In this document: positions 1-9,200 of the stretch, in pieces
Numbering within the stretch: the first letter of the stretch is position 1
How the letters are laid out: each line of letters starts with the position of its first letter
Assembly (NCBI RefSeq): GCF_014083945.1
Contig: NZ_CP046444.1
Location: 1,860,001 to 1,924,000 of the forward strand
Source: Granulicella sp. 5B5
GTDB lineage: Bacteria > Acidobacteriota > Terriglobia > Terriglobales > Acidobacteriaceae
Length of the DNA stretch: 64,000 nucleotides
Direction: 5' to 3'
Position numbers and translations under genes: made by a program
The notes under the pieces: model-generated
Told to the model about the DNA's origin: nothing
Seen by the model: the letters and a program-made list of their open reading frames with translations, nothing else
Databases searched by the model: none

Positions 1-380
1 TGCTCGGCCTTCCACATCCACTGCTTGCCCACCACGTAGATGTTCAGCGCGTTGGTCGGCGGGTTGTAGATGCGGAAGTACAGCAGCGCGCCCCATACGA
101 ACACGAGCAGGAAGATCGCCAGCGGAATGATGGTCCAGGTGGCCTCAAGCAGCGTCGAGCCTTCGACCTGCGTGGCCACAGGGCTGCGCTCGCGGCGATA
201 GCGGACGGAGAAGAACGTCAGCAGCGCGCCCACCAGCACAACGCCAAACACCGTCATCAGCAGCAGGAAGAAGTAGAGCGCATCGACCCACGGCGAGATG
301 CTGGAGGCTTCAGCCGGGAACAGCGCCGAGCCGTGCAGCCAATTCGTCAAAAATTGCCATAGTACTGGACTAATACCCAT
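1..380 (-). CDS. coxB: Cytochrome c oxidase subunit II, N-terminal part (runs off the window)
   Basis: Only the first 126 codons lie here; the gene continues past position 1. Translation starts MGISPVLWQFL and gives two hydrophobic helices (about residues 34-58 and 79-103) separated by a short loop with RYRRER. These are followed by the start of the periplasmic cupredoxin domain with the family signature VVGKQWMWK, whose aromatic stretch lies on the electron entry path to CuA in characterised subunits II. The CuA ligands are outside the window. The ATG is 9 bp after the SCO stop codon, so it is the next gene of the same operon. It would accept electrons from a cytochrome c domain or directly from Alternative Complex III. 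Confidence 0.93.
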   Translation of the reverse strand, partial: MGISPVLWQFLTNWLHGSALFPAEASSISPWVDALYFFLLLMTVFGVVLVGALLTFFSVRYRRERSPVATQVEGSTLLEATWTIIPLAIFLLVFVWGALLYFRIYNPPTNALNIYVVGKQWMWKAE

Positions 381-389
381 CGTTCGCCT

Positions 390-1337
390 TTATCCGTTTC
401 GCCGGTTGTTGTCCGGTTGAGGTTGTTCCTGATCCGCTTCACGTGCGAGTTGAATGTCGCGCCGGAACATCAAAAACATGAAGCTGCCGAGCGACGCCAC
501 CGTTACGATGCCGCCCAGTTGCACCACCCGCACCACAGCCAGCGAGTGCTTGTTCGTCTGTGGGTCATAGTGGTAGCAGTACGTCAAAATGTTCGCTACG
601 GGCGACCCGATCTTGTTGCCTGAGGCATCGATCAGCCCCAGCAGAATGTCCCGCGGCGAATACTCCACGCCGAGGTAGTACTGCGCTACCCGGCCCGCCG
701 GTGTCGCAAGCTCAATGGCGCTGGCATGGGCGAACTGCGTCAGCCTGCCGTCCGGCCCTGGGACGCGCACGTAGCCATAACCAACCGCGTTGGTCACGGC
801 GTCGATCGCTGGCCGCTGCCCGGTCAGGAAGTGCCAACCATCCGCCGTCTCCGGATGCCCATAGCGCTTGAGGTAGAACGCCTTCTTCCTCGCTGCCAGC
901 TCCGGCGTCTCACTCGGGTCGATCGAGATCACGACAATCTGAAAGTCCTTGCCGGGCACAAGGTGAACCATCAGCAACGAGCTCACCAGCCCGTCCAGCT
1001 CTTCCGAGCAGAGCATCGGGCAGTTGTAGTAGATCGTCGTAAGGATCGCCGGGTGCTTGCCGTCAAAGTATTTGCCCAGCACCACGGGCTGGCCCGTGTC
1101 GTCGACGAACTTCGCGTCCAGCGGCAGTTGCGCGTTCAGGTGCTGCGTGACCTGCACCTTCTGCAGCACGTTCGGCAGCTGGTCGCCTACGTTCTGGCCT
1201 TCCTGCTTGTCGCCGTAACTTGAGACCTGGGCCGAAAGCGAGCCGCCGGCGACCGACACAACACAGCCGAGCGCAAGGGCGGCGCCAAGCATTGCCTTGG
1301 CCGCCATCGCTCTCCGGGTTGTGCTGTACATCGTCAT
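390..1337 (-). CDS. SCO1/SenC family copper chaperone for cytochrome oxidase assembly
   Basis: A 315-residue exported protein. Residues 1-36 form a signal sequence (two Arg, then an Ala/Gly/Leu-rich core ending LSAQ). The thioredoxin-like domain carries NCPMLC, the SCO copper-binding Cys-x3-Cys pair, and a downstream QFAHAS His that matches the third copper ligand of SCO proteins. A C-terminal helix (IVTVASLGSFMFLMF) would anchor the protein to the membrane, so it may be held at both ends. SCO proteins deliver copper to the CuA site of subunit II, which fits coxB starting 9 bp downstream. A second ATG two codons into the ORF is an equally possible start. Confidence 0.92.
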   Translation of the reverse strand: MTMYSTTRRAMAAKAMLGAALALGCVVSVAGGSLSAQVSSYGDKQEGQNVGDQLPNVLQKVQVTQHLNAQLPLDAKFVDDTGQPVVLGKYFDGKHPAILTTIYYNCPMLCSEELDGLVSSLLMVHLVPGKDFQIVVISIDPSETPELAARKKAFYLKRYGHPETADGWHFLTGQRPAIDAVTNAVGYGYVRVPGPDGRLTQFAHASAIELATPAGRVAQYYLGVEYSPRDILLGLIDASGNKIGSPVANILTYCYHYDPQTNKHSLAVVRVVQLGGIVTVASLGSFMFLMFRRDIQLAREADQEQPQPDNNRRNG

Positions 1338-1391
1338 CTCAGTCTCTGCTCTCTTCGTTCGATTCTTGCCTGTCTCACGCTCTGGCGAGGC

Positions 1392-2060
1392 CTATTCCTT
1401 GGAGCCCGTGGCCTTGACGTACTCGTTCTTCTGCTCGCGCGTCTCGATCGCCTCCTGCTCGTAGCCGGTGCGCGCAAAACCGTCGGTCAGGGGGACCGTG
1501 ATCGTCGGCTTCGAGTCGCCAACCATCAGCGTCTCAGTCGGGGCAGCGGTGGCCGGCTTGGGCAGACCGCGCTGCAGCACCAACTCCATCGCCCGCTCAA
1601 TCGGAATCCTCACCGTGCCCGCCGGGATATCGTTCGACGTGCTGTAGTTGTCCAGCAGCAGGTCTTCCTTGGCGTGGAGGTCGGCCGTGTCCTGGTTGCC
1701 ATCGTCGGTCTCCAGGCGCGGTGTCGGGAACGCCTGCGAGACGGCCCGCAACTGGTTCTGTTCGATGACCGCGTTCGAGGTCAGGTCATCGCGCTTCGCG
1801 CCATGCGGCGTCGCGCCGGTGGTGTCCGCGGTGGTCATGTGCCACTTGTCCACCGGGCCGTCCTGTTTGATGAGCACGTAGTTGATCGCCTTGCCCATCA
1901 GGAAGCAGAAGAAGAAGAAGATCACCACGAACCCGGCGAGGCCCGCGACGAACGTCATAACGCCGCCGACGTTGACGTCCTGCGTCTCGTAGCCGGGATG
2001 GTCGGCATCGCGAGGCCCGGTGAAGGTCGGTAGTCCTGGATCGAAGTCGTTAGTGGGCAT
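1392..2060 (-). CDS. Single-helix membrane protein of the Alternative Complex III / oxidase operon
   Basis: This 222-residue protein has a short N-terminal segment, one very hydrophobic helix at about residues 33-57 (rich in Phe: FFFFCFLMG) and a long soluble tail predicted outside the cytoplasm. The tail holds a stretch PTPRLETDDG and, later, VRIPIERAMELVLQRGLP. From memory a similar PRLQ...RIPIDRAM...RGLP pattern recurs in unnamed proteins next to SCO and cytochrome oxidase genes, so it is probably a conserved accessory or assembly factor; I cannot verify this here. Its ATG overlaps the end of actF by 11 bp, which indicates translational coupling. No heme or metal motif is visible. Confidence 0.8.
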   Translation of the reverse strand: MPTNDFDPGLPTFTGPRDADHPGYETQDVNVGGVMTFVAGLAGFVVIFFFFCFLMGKAINYVLIKQDGPVDKWHMTTADTTGATPHGAKRDDLTSNAVIEQNQLRAVSQAFPTPRLETDDGNQDTADLHAKEDLLLDNYSTSNDIPAGTVRIPIERAMELVLQRGLPKPATAAPTETLMVGDSKPTITVPLTDGFARTGYEQEAIETREQKNEYVKATGSKE

Positions 2061-3393
2061 GTTCAGGCTCCAGAAGCTCTTCAGTATGCGGGTCGTTCAC
2101 GTTCAGCAGCGGACGGCGGCCAAGCTCAGTCAGGTAGTACACAGCCCAGATCGCCACCAGCGTGACGGGGACCGTGATGTAAGCCAGCAGGCCGTAGTTG
2201 CCGATCAGGTGCAGCGTATCGCCGGTCTTGTTCCAGCTCGGCTCAATCAGCCAGAAGATGTCGATGAAGCGCGCGCCGATCATCACCGTCGCCACCCAGA
2301 TCATCTTGTGCTTCGAGCGCTTGATGTCGCGCGAGAGCAGGATGCAGAACGGGATCACCCAGTGGCAGATCACGTCGGCGGTACATACTGTCCACCAGCC
2401 CCCCTGGATACGGTGAATATAGTACGTCACCTCATCCGGGATGTTGCCCGACCAGATGATCAGGAACTCCGCGAAGGTGAGGTAGATGTTCAGCATCGTG
2501 AAGGCGAAGGCCAGCTTGCCGAGATCGTGCTGCTCGGTGGTGCGGAAGAGCGTCTTCATCGGCTCATAGCGCGAGAGCAGGATCAGCGTGAGGATGCCGA
2601 CCGCGAGCACACCATAGCCCTGCGCCACAAGGAACTGCAGCCCATACACCGACGACGCCCAGATAATGTCCAGCGACTTGACGAAGACGATCACGAAGTC
2701 CGTCATCAAAATGACGTACAGCAGGATCGAAGGCCCGGAGACATTCTCGAACCGGATGCGCCACTTCTCGTAGCTGCCGATCGTGCCGGCCGCCTGGTCC
2801 CTGTCGCGCAGCAGCGACCAGCGGTTCAGCAGGAAGACCAGGAAGGTCATGAATCCGAGCACCACGCAGGCCTGGAAGATGGCCGCGCCGGGGTTCAGCA
2901 TCGTGTGGCGGAAGTCGATGTCCAGATGCTGCTCGTTGGTGACCAGGCCCTGGTGGTAGGCCTGCAGTGAGGCAGCCTTGGTGGTGTACGCCGCCCACAG
3001 ATACAGCTTGGGCATCATCACCAGCAGGGGAATCGTTAGCAGCAGGACCAGAGGGATCGTGCGCGTCATCGCTTCCAGCGGACGCCGCAGGACGAGGCCC
3101 CACTTACCGCCCGAGACATACTGCACCATCAGGAAGGCCAGTGCGCCGCCCACAAAGTTGAAGCACGTCATATACCCCGCGAGGTACGCGCGCATCAGGT
3201 GGGTGCGGCCGTCGGGAGTCGCCATGAAGATCAGCGAGACGAGCGCGAAGACCACCGCCACGATGGCTGCACGCATCCGCCAGGTCTTGACGACCTCCGG
3301 TGCCGTCAGCACGCTGGGCAGCACGTTCGGGCCGTGATGCCCGTGTCCTCCATGCGCCAACTCCGCTCCGTTATGTTCGTGTTCCAGTGCCAT
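2050..3393 (-). CDS. actF: Alternative Complex III subunit ActF (NrfD/PsrC-like quinol-interacting membrane protein)
   Basis: About 447 residues with roughly ten transmembrane helices and a His-rich cytoplasmic N-terminus (HEHNG, HGGHGHHG). It is the second NrfD-like subunit of the complex, paralogous to ActC; in the known complexes these two integral subunits form the quinol-binding and possibly proton-translocating core. The track-style start is a TTG at 3411. I prefer ATG 3393, preceded by GGAACGC, giving MALEHEHNG. It follows actE after about 80 bp and its 3' end overlaps the next gene. The histidine-rich head could bind metal, but that is inference. Confidence 0.9.
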   Translation of the reverse strand: MALEHEHNGAELAHGGHGHHGPNVLPSVLTAPEVVKTWRMRAAIVAVVFALVSLIFMATPDGRTHLMRAYLAGYMTCFNFVGGALAFLMVQYVSGGKWGLVLRRPLEAMTRTIPLVLLLTIPLLVMMPKLYLWAAYTTKAASLQAYHQGLVTNEQHLDIDFRHTMLNPGAAIFQACVVLGFMTFLVFLLNRWSLLRDRDQAAGTIGSYEKWRIRFENVSGPSILLYVILMTDFVIVFVKSLDIIWASSVYGLQFLVAQGYGVLAVGILTLILLSRYEPMKTLFRTTEQHDLGKLAFAFTMLNIYLTFAEFLIIWSGNIPDEVTYYIHRIQGGWWTVCTADVICHWVIPFCILLSRDIKRSKHKMIWVATVMIGARFIDIFWLIEPSWNKTGDTLHLIGNYGLLAYITVPVTLVAIWAVYYLTELGRRPLLNVNDPHTEELLEPEHAH

Positions 3394-3473
3394 GCGTTCC
3401 GTCGCCTTCAAAGTTCCTAAAGTGTCTTCAGTACTGCCGGTGCTGCTTGGTTCTTCTGGCCGTTACCGCTGGC

Positions 3474-4205
3474 CTACTTCTGGTTCTGGACTGCCGTCAC
3501 CATGCCCGGCGTTGCCGAAGGTGGCAGGACAAAGCTCTTGCCATTCGGCGATCCCTTCACAGCCGTTGCCGGCAACTCATTGCCCCAGTCATCAGCGAAG
3601 CCCGGGGGCAGGCCCTGCTCCTTGGCCAGCTCATGCAGGTCGATGGGGTGCTGCCCGGCCGGCACATCGCTCGCCTTGGCATCCTGGCTCAGCTGCAACG
3701 CGCGGATGTACGCCGCAATCGCCCAGCGGTCCACCGGCGTAATCTGCGCCGAGTAATCCGGCATCGCACCATAACCGTTCGTCATCACGCTGAAGAAGTG
3801 GCCCAGCGGTGCCTGGCGCAGGCGGTCCGTATGGAAGTTGCCCGCCGGCTTGTAGCCGCGCTGCACGATCATGCCGTTGCCGTTGCCCACGCGCGAGTGG
3901 CAGGGCGTGCAGTAGATGTTGTACCGCTCCTGGCCGCGTTCCAACACCGCCGCGGTCAGCTCGATCGGCAGGCCGTCGCCTTCCTTGCCGTTCACCATGC
4001 CGGTATAGAAGTACGTGTCCTCATGCAGTTGGCCACGCGCCACGGTGTTCTCCACCTGCGGGCGCACTGAGCGGCCATCCGCGAAGAACGACGTCCCGCG
4101 CTGGGGAATGAACTTCGGCTGGTTGTGCATGTCCTGCCGGCAACCGGCAACCAGCAGCATCGTCGCCGCTACACCCATTGCCGAAATCGATCGCATCACA
4201 CGCAT
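3474..4205 (-). CDS. actE: Alternative Complex III subunit ActE, monoheme cytochrome c lipoprotein
   Basis: The protein starts MRVMRSISAMG and has a lipoprotein signal ending LLVAGC, so it should be anchored by a lipidated Cys on the outer face of the inner membrane. One heme c site is visible, CTPCHSRVGNG, with a downstream candidate axial Met in the NGYGAMPDY segment. ActE carries electrons from the ActA/ActB module toward cytochrome oxidase. An alternative ATG at 4244 overlaps the actD stop (TAATG) and has its own GGAGGT ribosome site. Between the two starts lie four exact heptanucleotide repeats, so use of the upstream ATG would add 13 repeat-encoded residues. I favour 4205 because it leaves a normal 22-residue lipoprotein signal. 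Confidence 0.85.
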   Translation of the reverse strand: MRVMRSISAMGVAATMLLVAGCRQDMHNQPKFIPQRGTSFFADGRSVRPQVENTVARGQLHEDTYFYTGMVNGKEGDGLPIELTAAVLERGQERYNIYCTPCHSRVGNGNGMIVQRGYKPAGNFHTDRLRQAPLGHFFSVMTNGYGAMPDYSAQITPVDRWAIAAYIRALQLSQDAKASDVPAGQHPIDLHELAKEQGLPPGFADDWGNELPATAVKGSPNGKSFVLPPSATPGMVTAVQNQK

Positions 4206-4207
4206 CG

Positions 4208-4241
4208 TTCCTATTCCCTGTTCCCTATTCCCTGTTCCCTG
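4208..4241 (-). repeat. Heptanucleotide tandem repeat between actD and actE
   Basis: On the plus strand four exact copies of TTCCCTR occupy 4214-4241 with a shortened copy TTCCTA before them; on the coding strand this reads as purine-rich YAGGGAA units. It lies between two candidate actE starts. Because the unit is 7 bp, gain or loss of a copy would shift the reading frame from the upstream ATG and change spacing for the downstream one. Confidence 0.85.
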
Positions 4242-4243
4242 CA

Positions 4244-4786
4244 TTAGTGGTCTACCTCCACCACCGAAACCGGCGAGAAGCTCTCCAGAAGCGCACGTGT
4301 CTCCGTCGTTGAGAAGCGCGGATCGTTCGCCTCCAGGCAGAGGAAAAACTTGTCCGACGTCGCACCGCTTGCGAAGTTTGGCGCGTTGAACAGCGGATGG
4401 TATAGCTGCGGCAGGCCGTTCTGCGCGATCATGCCGAACGCCGTCGACAGGCCCGCGAACAGGATCGTCAGCTCATACTCCGGGATGACGAACGCCGGCC
4501 AGCTGAACAGCGGCATCGCGCGGATGTTCAGCGGATACCCCCACACGTTGACCCACATCTCCAGCAGAAAGCCGGTTGTTAGCCCCATCACGCCGCCCAG
4601 CAGACACATCAGCGGCACACGGGTCTTGTGGAAGCGCAGCGCCTCGGCTGCCTCCTCCACCGGATACGGGGTGTAGCACTCCATGCGGCGATATCCCGCA
4701 CGGTGCGCCATCTCCGTGGCATGCACCAGCTCACTGGGCGTATTGAACTCGGCCAGCAGGCCGTAGACTCCCTCACGCGGCGGCAT
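4244..4786 (-). CDS. actD: Alternative Complex III subunit ActD (DUF3341)
   Basis: A 180-residue protein with an N-terminal soluble domain (GVYGLLAEFNTPSELVHA, typical of DUF3341 ActD) and two hydrophobic helices around residues 58-80 and 95-120. ActD is a small membrane-associated subunit on the cytoplasmic side of Alternative Complex III; its exact job is not settled. Its ATG follows directly on the actC stop codon (TAAATG) and its stop overlaps the upstream actE ATG (TAATG), the tight coupling expected for stoichiometric subunits. Confidence 0.9.
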   Translation of the reverse strand: MPPREGVYGLLAEFNTPSELVHATEMAHRAGYRRMECYTPYPVEEAAEALRFHKTRVPLMCLLGGVMGLTTGFLLEMWVNVWGYPLNIRAMPLFSWPAFVIPEYELTILFAGLSTAFGMIAQNGLPQLYHPLFNAPNFASGATSDKFFLCLEANDPRFSTTETRALLESFSPVSVVEVDH

Positions 4787-6235
4787 TTAGAGCGCCTCCT
4801 GTACAACCACTTCAGCTTCTCCGCTGTGCGGCGGACGAATCTTCGTCGCCGGCAGCATCATTCGGATCTCAGACATCGGAATCATCGGAGCCAGACGCGC
4901 GAACAGCAGGAACAGCGTCGTAAACAGGCCCCATGTACCGATGAACAGCATGTAGTCCCACTTGGTAGCGCGGTACGTGCCCCAGCTGCTGGGCAGGTAG
5001 TCGCGGTACAGTGTGGTCACGACGATGACAAAGCGCTCGAACCACATGCCGATGTTCACGATGAAGCTGAGCACGAACAGGTAGCCCACATTCACGCGCA
5101 ATTTGCGGAACCACAGCGTCGTCAGCGGGATCGCAATGTTGGTCAGGATGAGCATCCAGTATGCCCAGCCCATCGGCCCGAACATGCGGTTCCACATCAT
5201 GAAGAACTCCCAGTGGCTGGCCGAGTACCACGCCATGAAGACCTCCATGCCGTAGCCGTAAGCCACAATCGAGCCCGTCGCCAGCATGACCTTCGCCATG
5301 TTATCGAGGTGACGCAGCGTCACCAGGTCTTCAAGGTGGTAGAACTTGCGGATTGGGATGGCCAGCGTGAGCACCATCGCAAAACCCGAGTACACAGCAC
5401 CGGCCACAAAGTACGGTGGGAAGATCGTCGTGTGCCAGCCAGCCATCGCCGCGACCGCGAAGTCGAAGGAGATGGTGGTGTGCACCGAGAGCACCAGCGG
5501 CGTCGAGAGGCCCGCCAGCAGCAGCGAAGCCGACTCATACCGGATCCAGTGGCGGGTCGATCCGCGCCAACCCAGGCTCAGCATGCCATAGAAGTACTTG
5601 GCGATGGGCAGCGTCGCGCGGTCGCGCAGCGTGCCGAAGTCCGGGATCATGCCGATGTACCAGAAGACCACCGAGATCGTCGCGTACGTCGAGACGGCGA
5701 ACACGTCCCACGCCAGCGGCGAGCGGAACTGCGGCCACACGTTCATCGAGTTCGGGTACGGCAGCAGCCAGTAACCCAACCACGGACGGCCGATGTGCAG
5801 CACCGGGAACATGCCCGCGCAGACCACGGCGAAGATCGTCATCGCCTCGGCAAAACGGTTGATCGAGTTGCGCCACGTCTGCTTGAACAGCAGCAGAATT
5901 GCCGAGATCAGCGTGCCCGCGTGGCCGATACCGATCCACCACACGAAGTTGATGATGGCGAAGCCCCAGGCGCCGGGGATCGTGACGCCCCAGATGCCGA
6001 CGCCCTTCAGCACCAGCCAGGTCACGGCGATCACCACGCCGGTCGCGATCGTCATCGCCAGGAAGATACCGCCGATCCATGCCCACGGCGTGTTGTCCGT
6101 CAGCACGATGCCCGCGATCTTCTGCGTCACGCTCTTGAAAGTGTGGCCCGGTGCGATGACCGCGTACTCACCGGTGCGCGGGTCGATCATCGGGTCGACG
6201 ATCTCGTTCTCGTGAATGGGTCCTTGGGTTGCCAT
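4787..6235 (-). CDS. actC: Alternative Complex III subunit ActC (NrfD/PsrC-like quinol-oxidising membrane protein)
   Basis: A 482-residue integral membrane protein with about ten helices. A cytoplasmic head (GEYAVIAPGHTF) precedes the first helix; the segment WWIGIGHAGTLISAILLL and the loop HIGRPWLGYWLLPYPN are characteristic of the NrfD-like ActC family. ActC carries the quinol site in solved complexes and passes electrons to the iron-sulfur chain of ActB. It starts 2 bp after the actB stop codon and abuts actD, inside the operon actA-actF. Confidence 0.93.
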   Translation of the reverse strand: MATQGPIHENEIVDPMIDPRTGEYAVIAPGHTFKSVTQKIAGIVLTDNTPWAWIGGIFLAMTIATGVVIAVTWLVLKGVGIWGVTIPGAWGFAIINFVWWIGIGHAGTLISAILLLFKQTWRNSINRFAEAMTIFAVVCAGMFPVLHIGRPWLGYWLLPYPNSMNVWPQFRSPLAWDVFAVSTYATISVVFWYIGMIPDFGTLRDRATLPIAKYFYGMLSLGWRGSTRHWIRYESASLLLAGLSTPLVLSVHTTISFDFAVAAMAGWHTTIFPPYFVAGAVYSGFAMVLTLAIPIRKFYHLEDLVTLRHLDNMAKVMLATGSIVAYGYGMEVFMAWYSASHWEFFMMWNRMFGPMGWAYWMLILTNIAIPLTTLWFRKLRVNVGYLFVLSFIVNIGMWFERFVIVVTTLYRDYLPSSWGTYRATKWDYMLFIGTWGLFTTLFLLFARLAPMIPMSEIRMMLPATKIRPPHSGEAEVVVQEAL

Positions 6236-6237
6236 AC

Positions 6238-9200
6238 TTATGCAAGCTCCGCATTCGGGTTGATGACGCCGGCCGTGTACTGTGTGCGCGGGCGATAGTT
6301 CAAGTCGGCCAGCACCTGGTAACTACGCTCCTCGGCCTGGCGCTTGGTCACCTTGGCGTTGGGGTCGTTCAGGTTGCCGAAGACAATGGCGTCGGTCGGG
6401 CAGGCCTGCTGGCAGGCCGTCAGGATCTCGCCGTCCTTGATCGGGCGGTTGTTCTTGTCAGCCTCGATCTTCACCGCCTCGATGCGCTGGATGCAGTAGC
6501 TGCACTTCTCCATCACACCGCGGCTGCGTACCGAAACATCCGGGTTGCGCATGAACTTGAGGCTCTCGGTGTCGAAGTCCGAGTACAGCAGGAAGTTGAA
6601 CCGGCGCACCTTGTACGGGCAGTTGTTCGAGCAGTAGCGCGTACCCACGCAGCGGTTGTACACCATCGTGTTGATGCCTTCCGGCGTATGCACCGTGGCG
6701 CCCACCGGGCAGACCTGCTCGCAGCCGGCACTCTCGCAGTGCTGGCAGGTCATCGGCTGGAAGTGCGCGCGCGGAGCGTGCAGGTCGCCTTCGAAGTAGG
6801 TGTCGATGCGCAGCCACTGCATGTTGCGGCCGATCTTCACCTGCTCGCGGCCGACCACTGCAATGTTGTTCTCCGCATAGCAGCTCACGATGCACGCATT
6901 GCAGCCCACGCAGGAGTTCAGGTCGATCGACATGCCCCACTTGTTCTGCGCGATGTGCGTCGAGGGATCGATGTGGTCATAGCGCCACGCATCCGGGTAG
7001 AAGCTGTCGCCATGCTCCGGCGCTTCGCCCTGCGGGTTGTACCCAACCTTGTTTACGGAGGTGTGGCCGCTCGGCGTACCTTCGCTGGCGAACTTGGGGT
7101 TTTCGGTGGCCTCGGCCAGCGTCGCGTAGCGGATGATCGACCGCTCGAACGCTTCATGCCCAGCCAGCGAGTAGGTACCCTGCGTATCGAACTCAGGGTG
7201 CTCCAGGCCAGTCTGTGCAAAGGCTCCGCGGTGCTCGATGTTGTGCACCTTGGTGACGCAGAGGTCATATGTGCCCTTGCCCTTGGCGATCTGCAGACCA
7301 CCCGAGGAGAGCATCGCGCTTGAGCTGCGCAGCAGGTAGGAATTGAAGCCCACACCCGCACCCACGCGGCCCGCATCCGCCGTGCGGCCAAAGCCGAGGT
7401 GGACAGTCACCGCATCGTTCGGGTGCCCCGGGCTCATCAGCACCGGCGTAATCACCTTGTAGCCGTTGAGCGTCAGCTCGATGGCATCATTCTCCTCGAT
7501 GCCCAGCTTGCCCATCAGGTCCATGTTCATCAGGGCTGCATTGTCCCAGCTCATGCTGGTCACCTGCTTGGGCAGCTCCTGCAGCCAGCCGTTATTGGCA
7601 TAGCGGCCGTCGTAAAGCGAGGGGTCCGCGAGGAACCTGATCTCGACGCCGCCCGCAGCCGGAGCAGCCGTGGCCGTCGCAGCCTTCGGAGCGCCCAGCG
7701 TCTTCGGCGTGAACGCCGTGTCGGCCACCCAGCCATCGTGCAACGCCTTGCGCCACGCGTTGGCGAAGTCAGCGCCCTTAATGTAAGTCTTGGCGTTCGC
7801 AACCACCGCGTCGTACGCGCTGATCGAAGGATCGAGCAGCGCCTGGAAGACATCGTGCGCGCTCTTGCCGCCGTACAGCGGGTCAATCATCGGCTGCACA
7901 ATGGAGATAGTCCCGTCGTACGCACGAGCGTCGCTCCAGCTCTCCAGGTAGTGCGCCTTGTTGATGTGCCAGGTGGAGATCACGCCGGTCTCGTCCTGCA
8001 TCATGCCCAGGTGGACCGTCGTCGGGACCTTGTTGAACGCCGCCGCAAACTCCAGATCGCGCGGCGCGTTGTAGATCGGGTTCACGCCGAGCATCACCAG
8101 CCACTGCACCTTGCCGGCACTCATGTCCGCAACCAGCGACTTCAGGTCAGCCGTCTGCTCGCTCGGCAGCGGGTTCACCGTCTCCGTATAGAAGACCGTC
8201 TTGCCGACAGCGCCCGAGCTGGCGTTTACCGCCAGCGCCGCGTTGTGGCAGGCCAGCGACGACTGTGGCCCGGCGATCACCACGCAACGGCCACCCGACT
8301 TCTTCAGGTCGTCCTGCACGGCCGCAAGGAACTTCTGCGCCTGCGGATTGGAGAGCGTCGCGCTTCCACCGGCGAGCGCGCTCGCAAACGCGTCGATATC
8401 GCTCGGCTTCAGCGCCAGCCGGTGCTCGGCCTTGAAGCCGGTCACGGTGGGCATCGTCTCCACTACATACAGCCGGTTCATCGTCTTGCCGGCCTCATAG
8501 CGATGGCGCTCCGCATACGCGGCTGCCAGCGGCAGGAAGCCCGGGAAGCCGATGCCGCCCAGAAAATCCGCATCGAGCGACACGATGATGTCCGCGTCGT
8601 CGAGCTTGTACTGCGTGTCGTAGTAGTCGCCGAAAGCGGCCTTCGAAGCTGCACGGCCTGTATCCTGGTTCACCGGCTCGTACTGCACCAGCTTGGCCTG
8701 CGGATACTTGGTCTGCACCTGCTTCCACTGCGCAGCCAGCGTGGGTGACGTGACCGTCTCCGACAGGAAGTAGAGCCCCTGCCCACCGTTCAGCTTTTGC
8801 ACTGCGGTCGCGAACTCCTGCTGGAAGTTGCCAAACCCCGACTCATCGCCGCGGTAGAACACCTTCTTGGAACGGTCCGGATCGTACAGGTCCAGCAGCG
8901 ACGCCTGCGTGAACGCATCCGACTTACCCTTGGCGATCGGGTGCTCCGGGTTGCCTTCGAGCTTGATCGGGCGGAACGCATCCGACTTCACCAGCACCGG
9001 CACAGCGCCGGTCGGGAACGGGTGCGCCGTCGCGAAGAACATCGGCTTGCCCAGGACGAGGTCCTCAGGCTGCTTCACATACGGGAAGATCGGCTCATCG
9101 GGCTGCTTGGTGCAACCGGCCAGTCCGGCCAGCGCAAAGCTCGCGCCCATCACCTTCAGAAAGCCGCGGCGGCTCACCGGATCGGTCCACTCACCAGCAG

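Noticed and set aside
4628-6298. 556-codon plus-strand ORF opposite actC
   Set aside because: His/Arg/Gln-rich translation without hydrophobic core; it mirrors the helices of ActC on the other strand.
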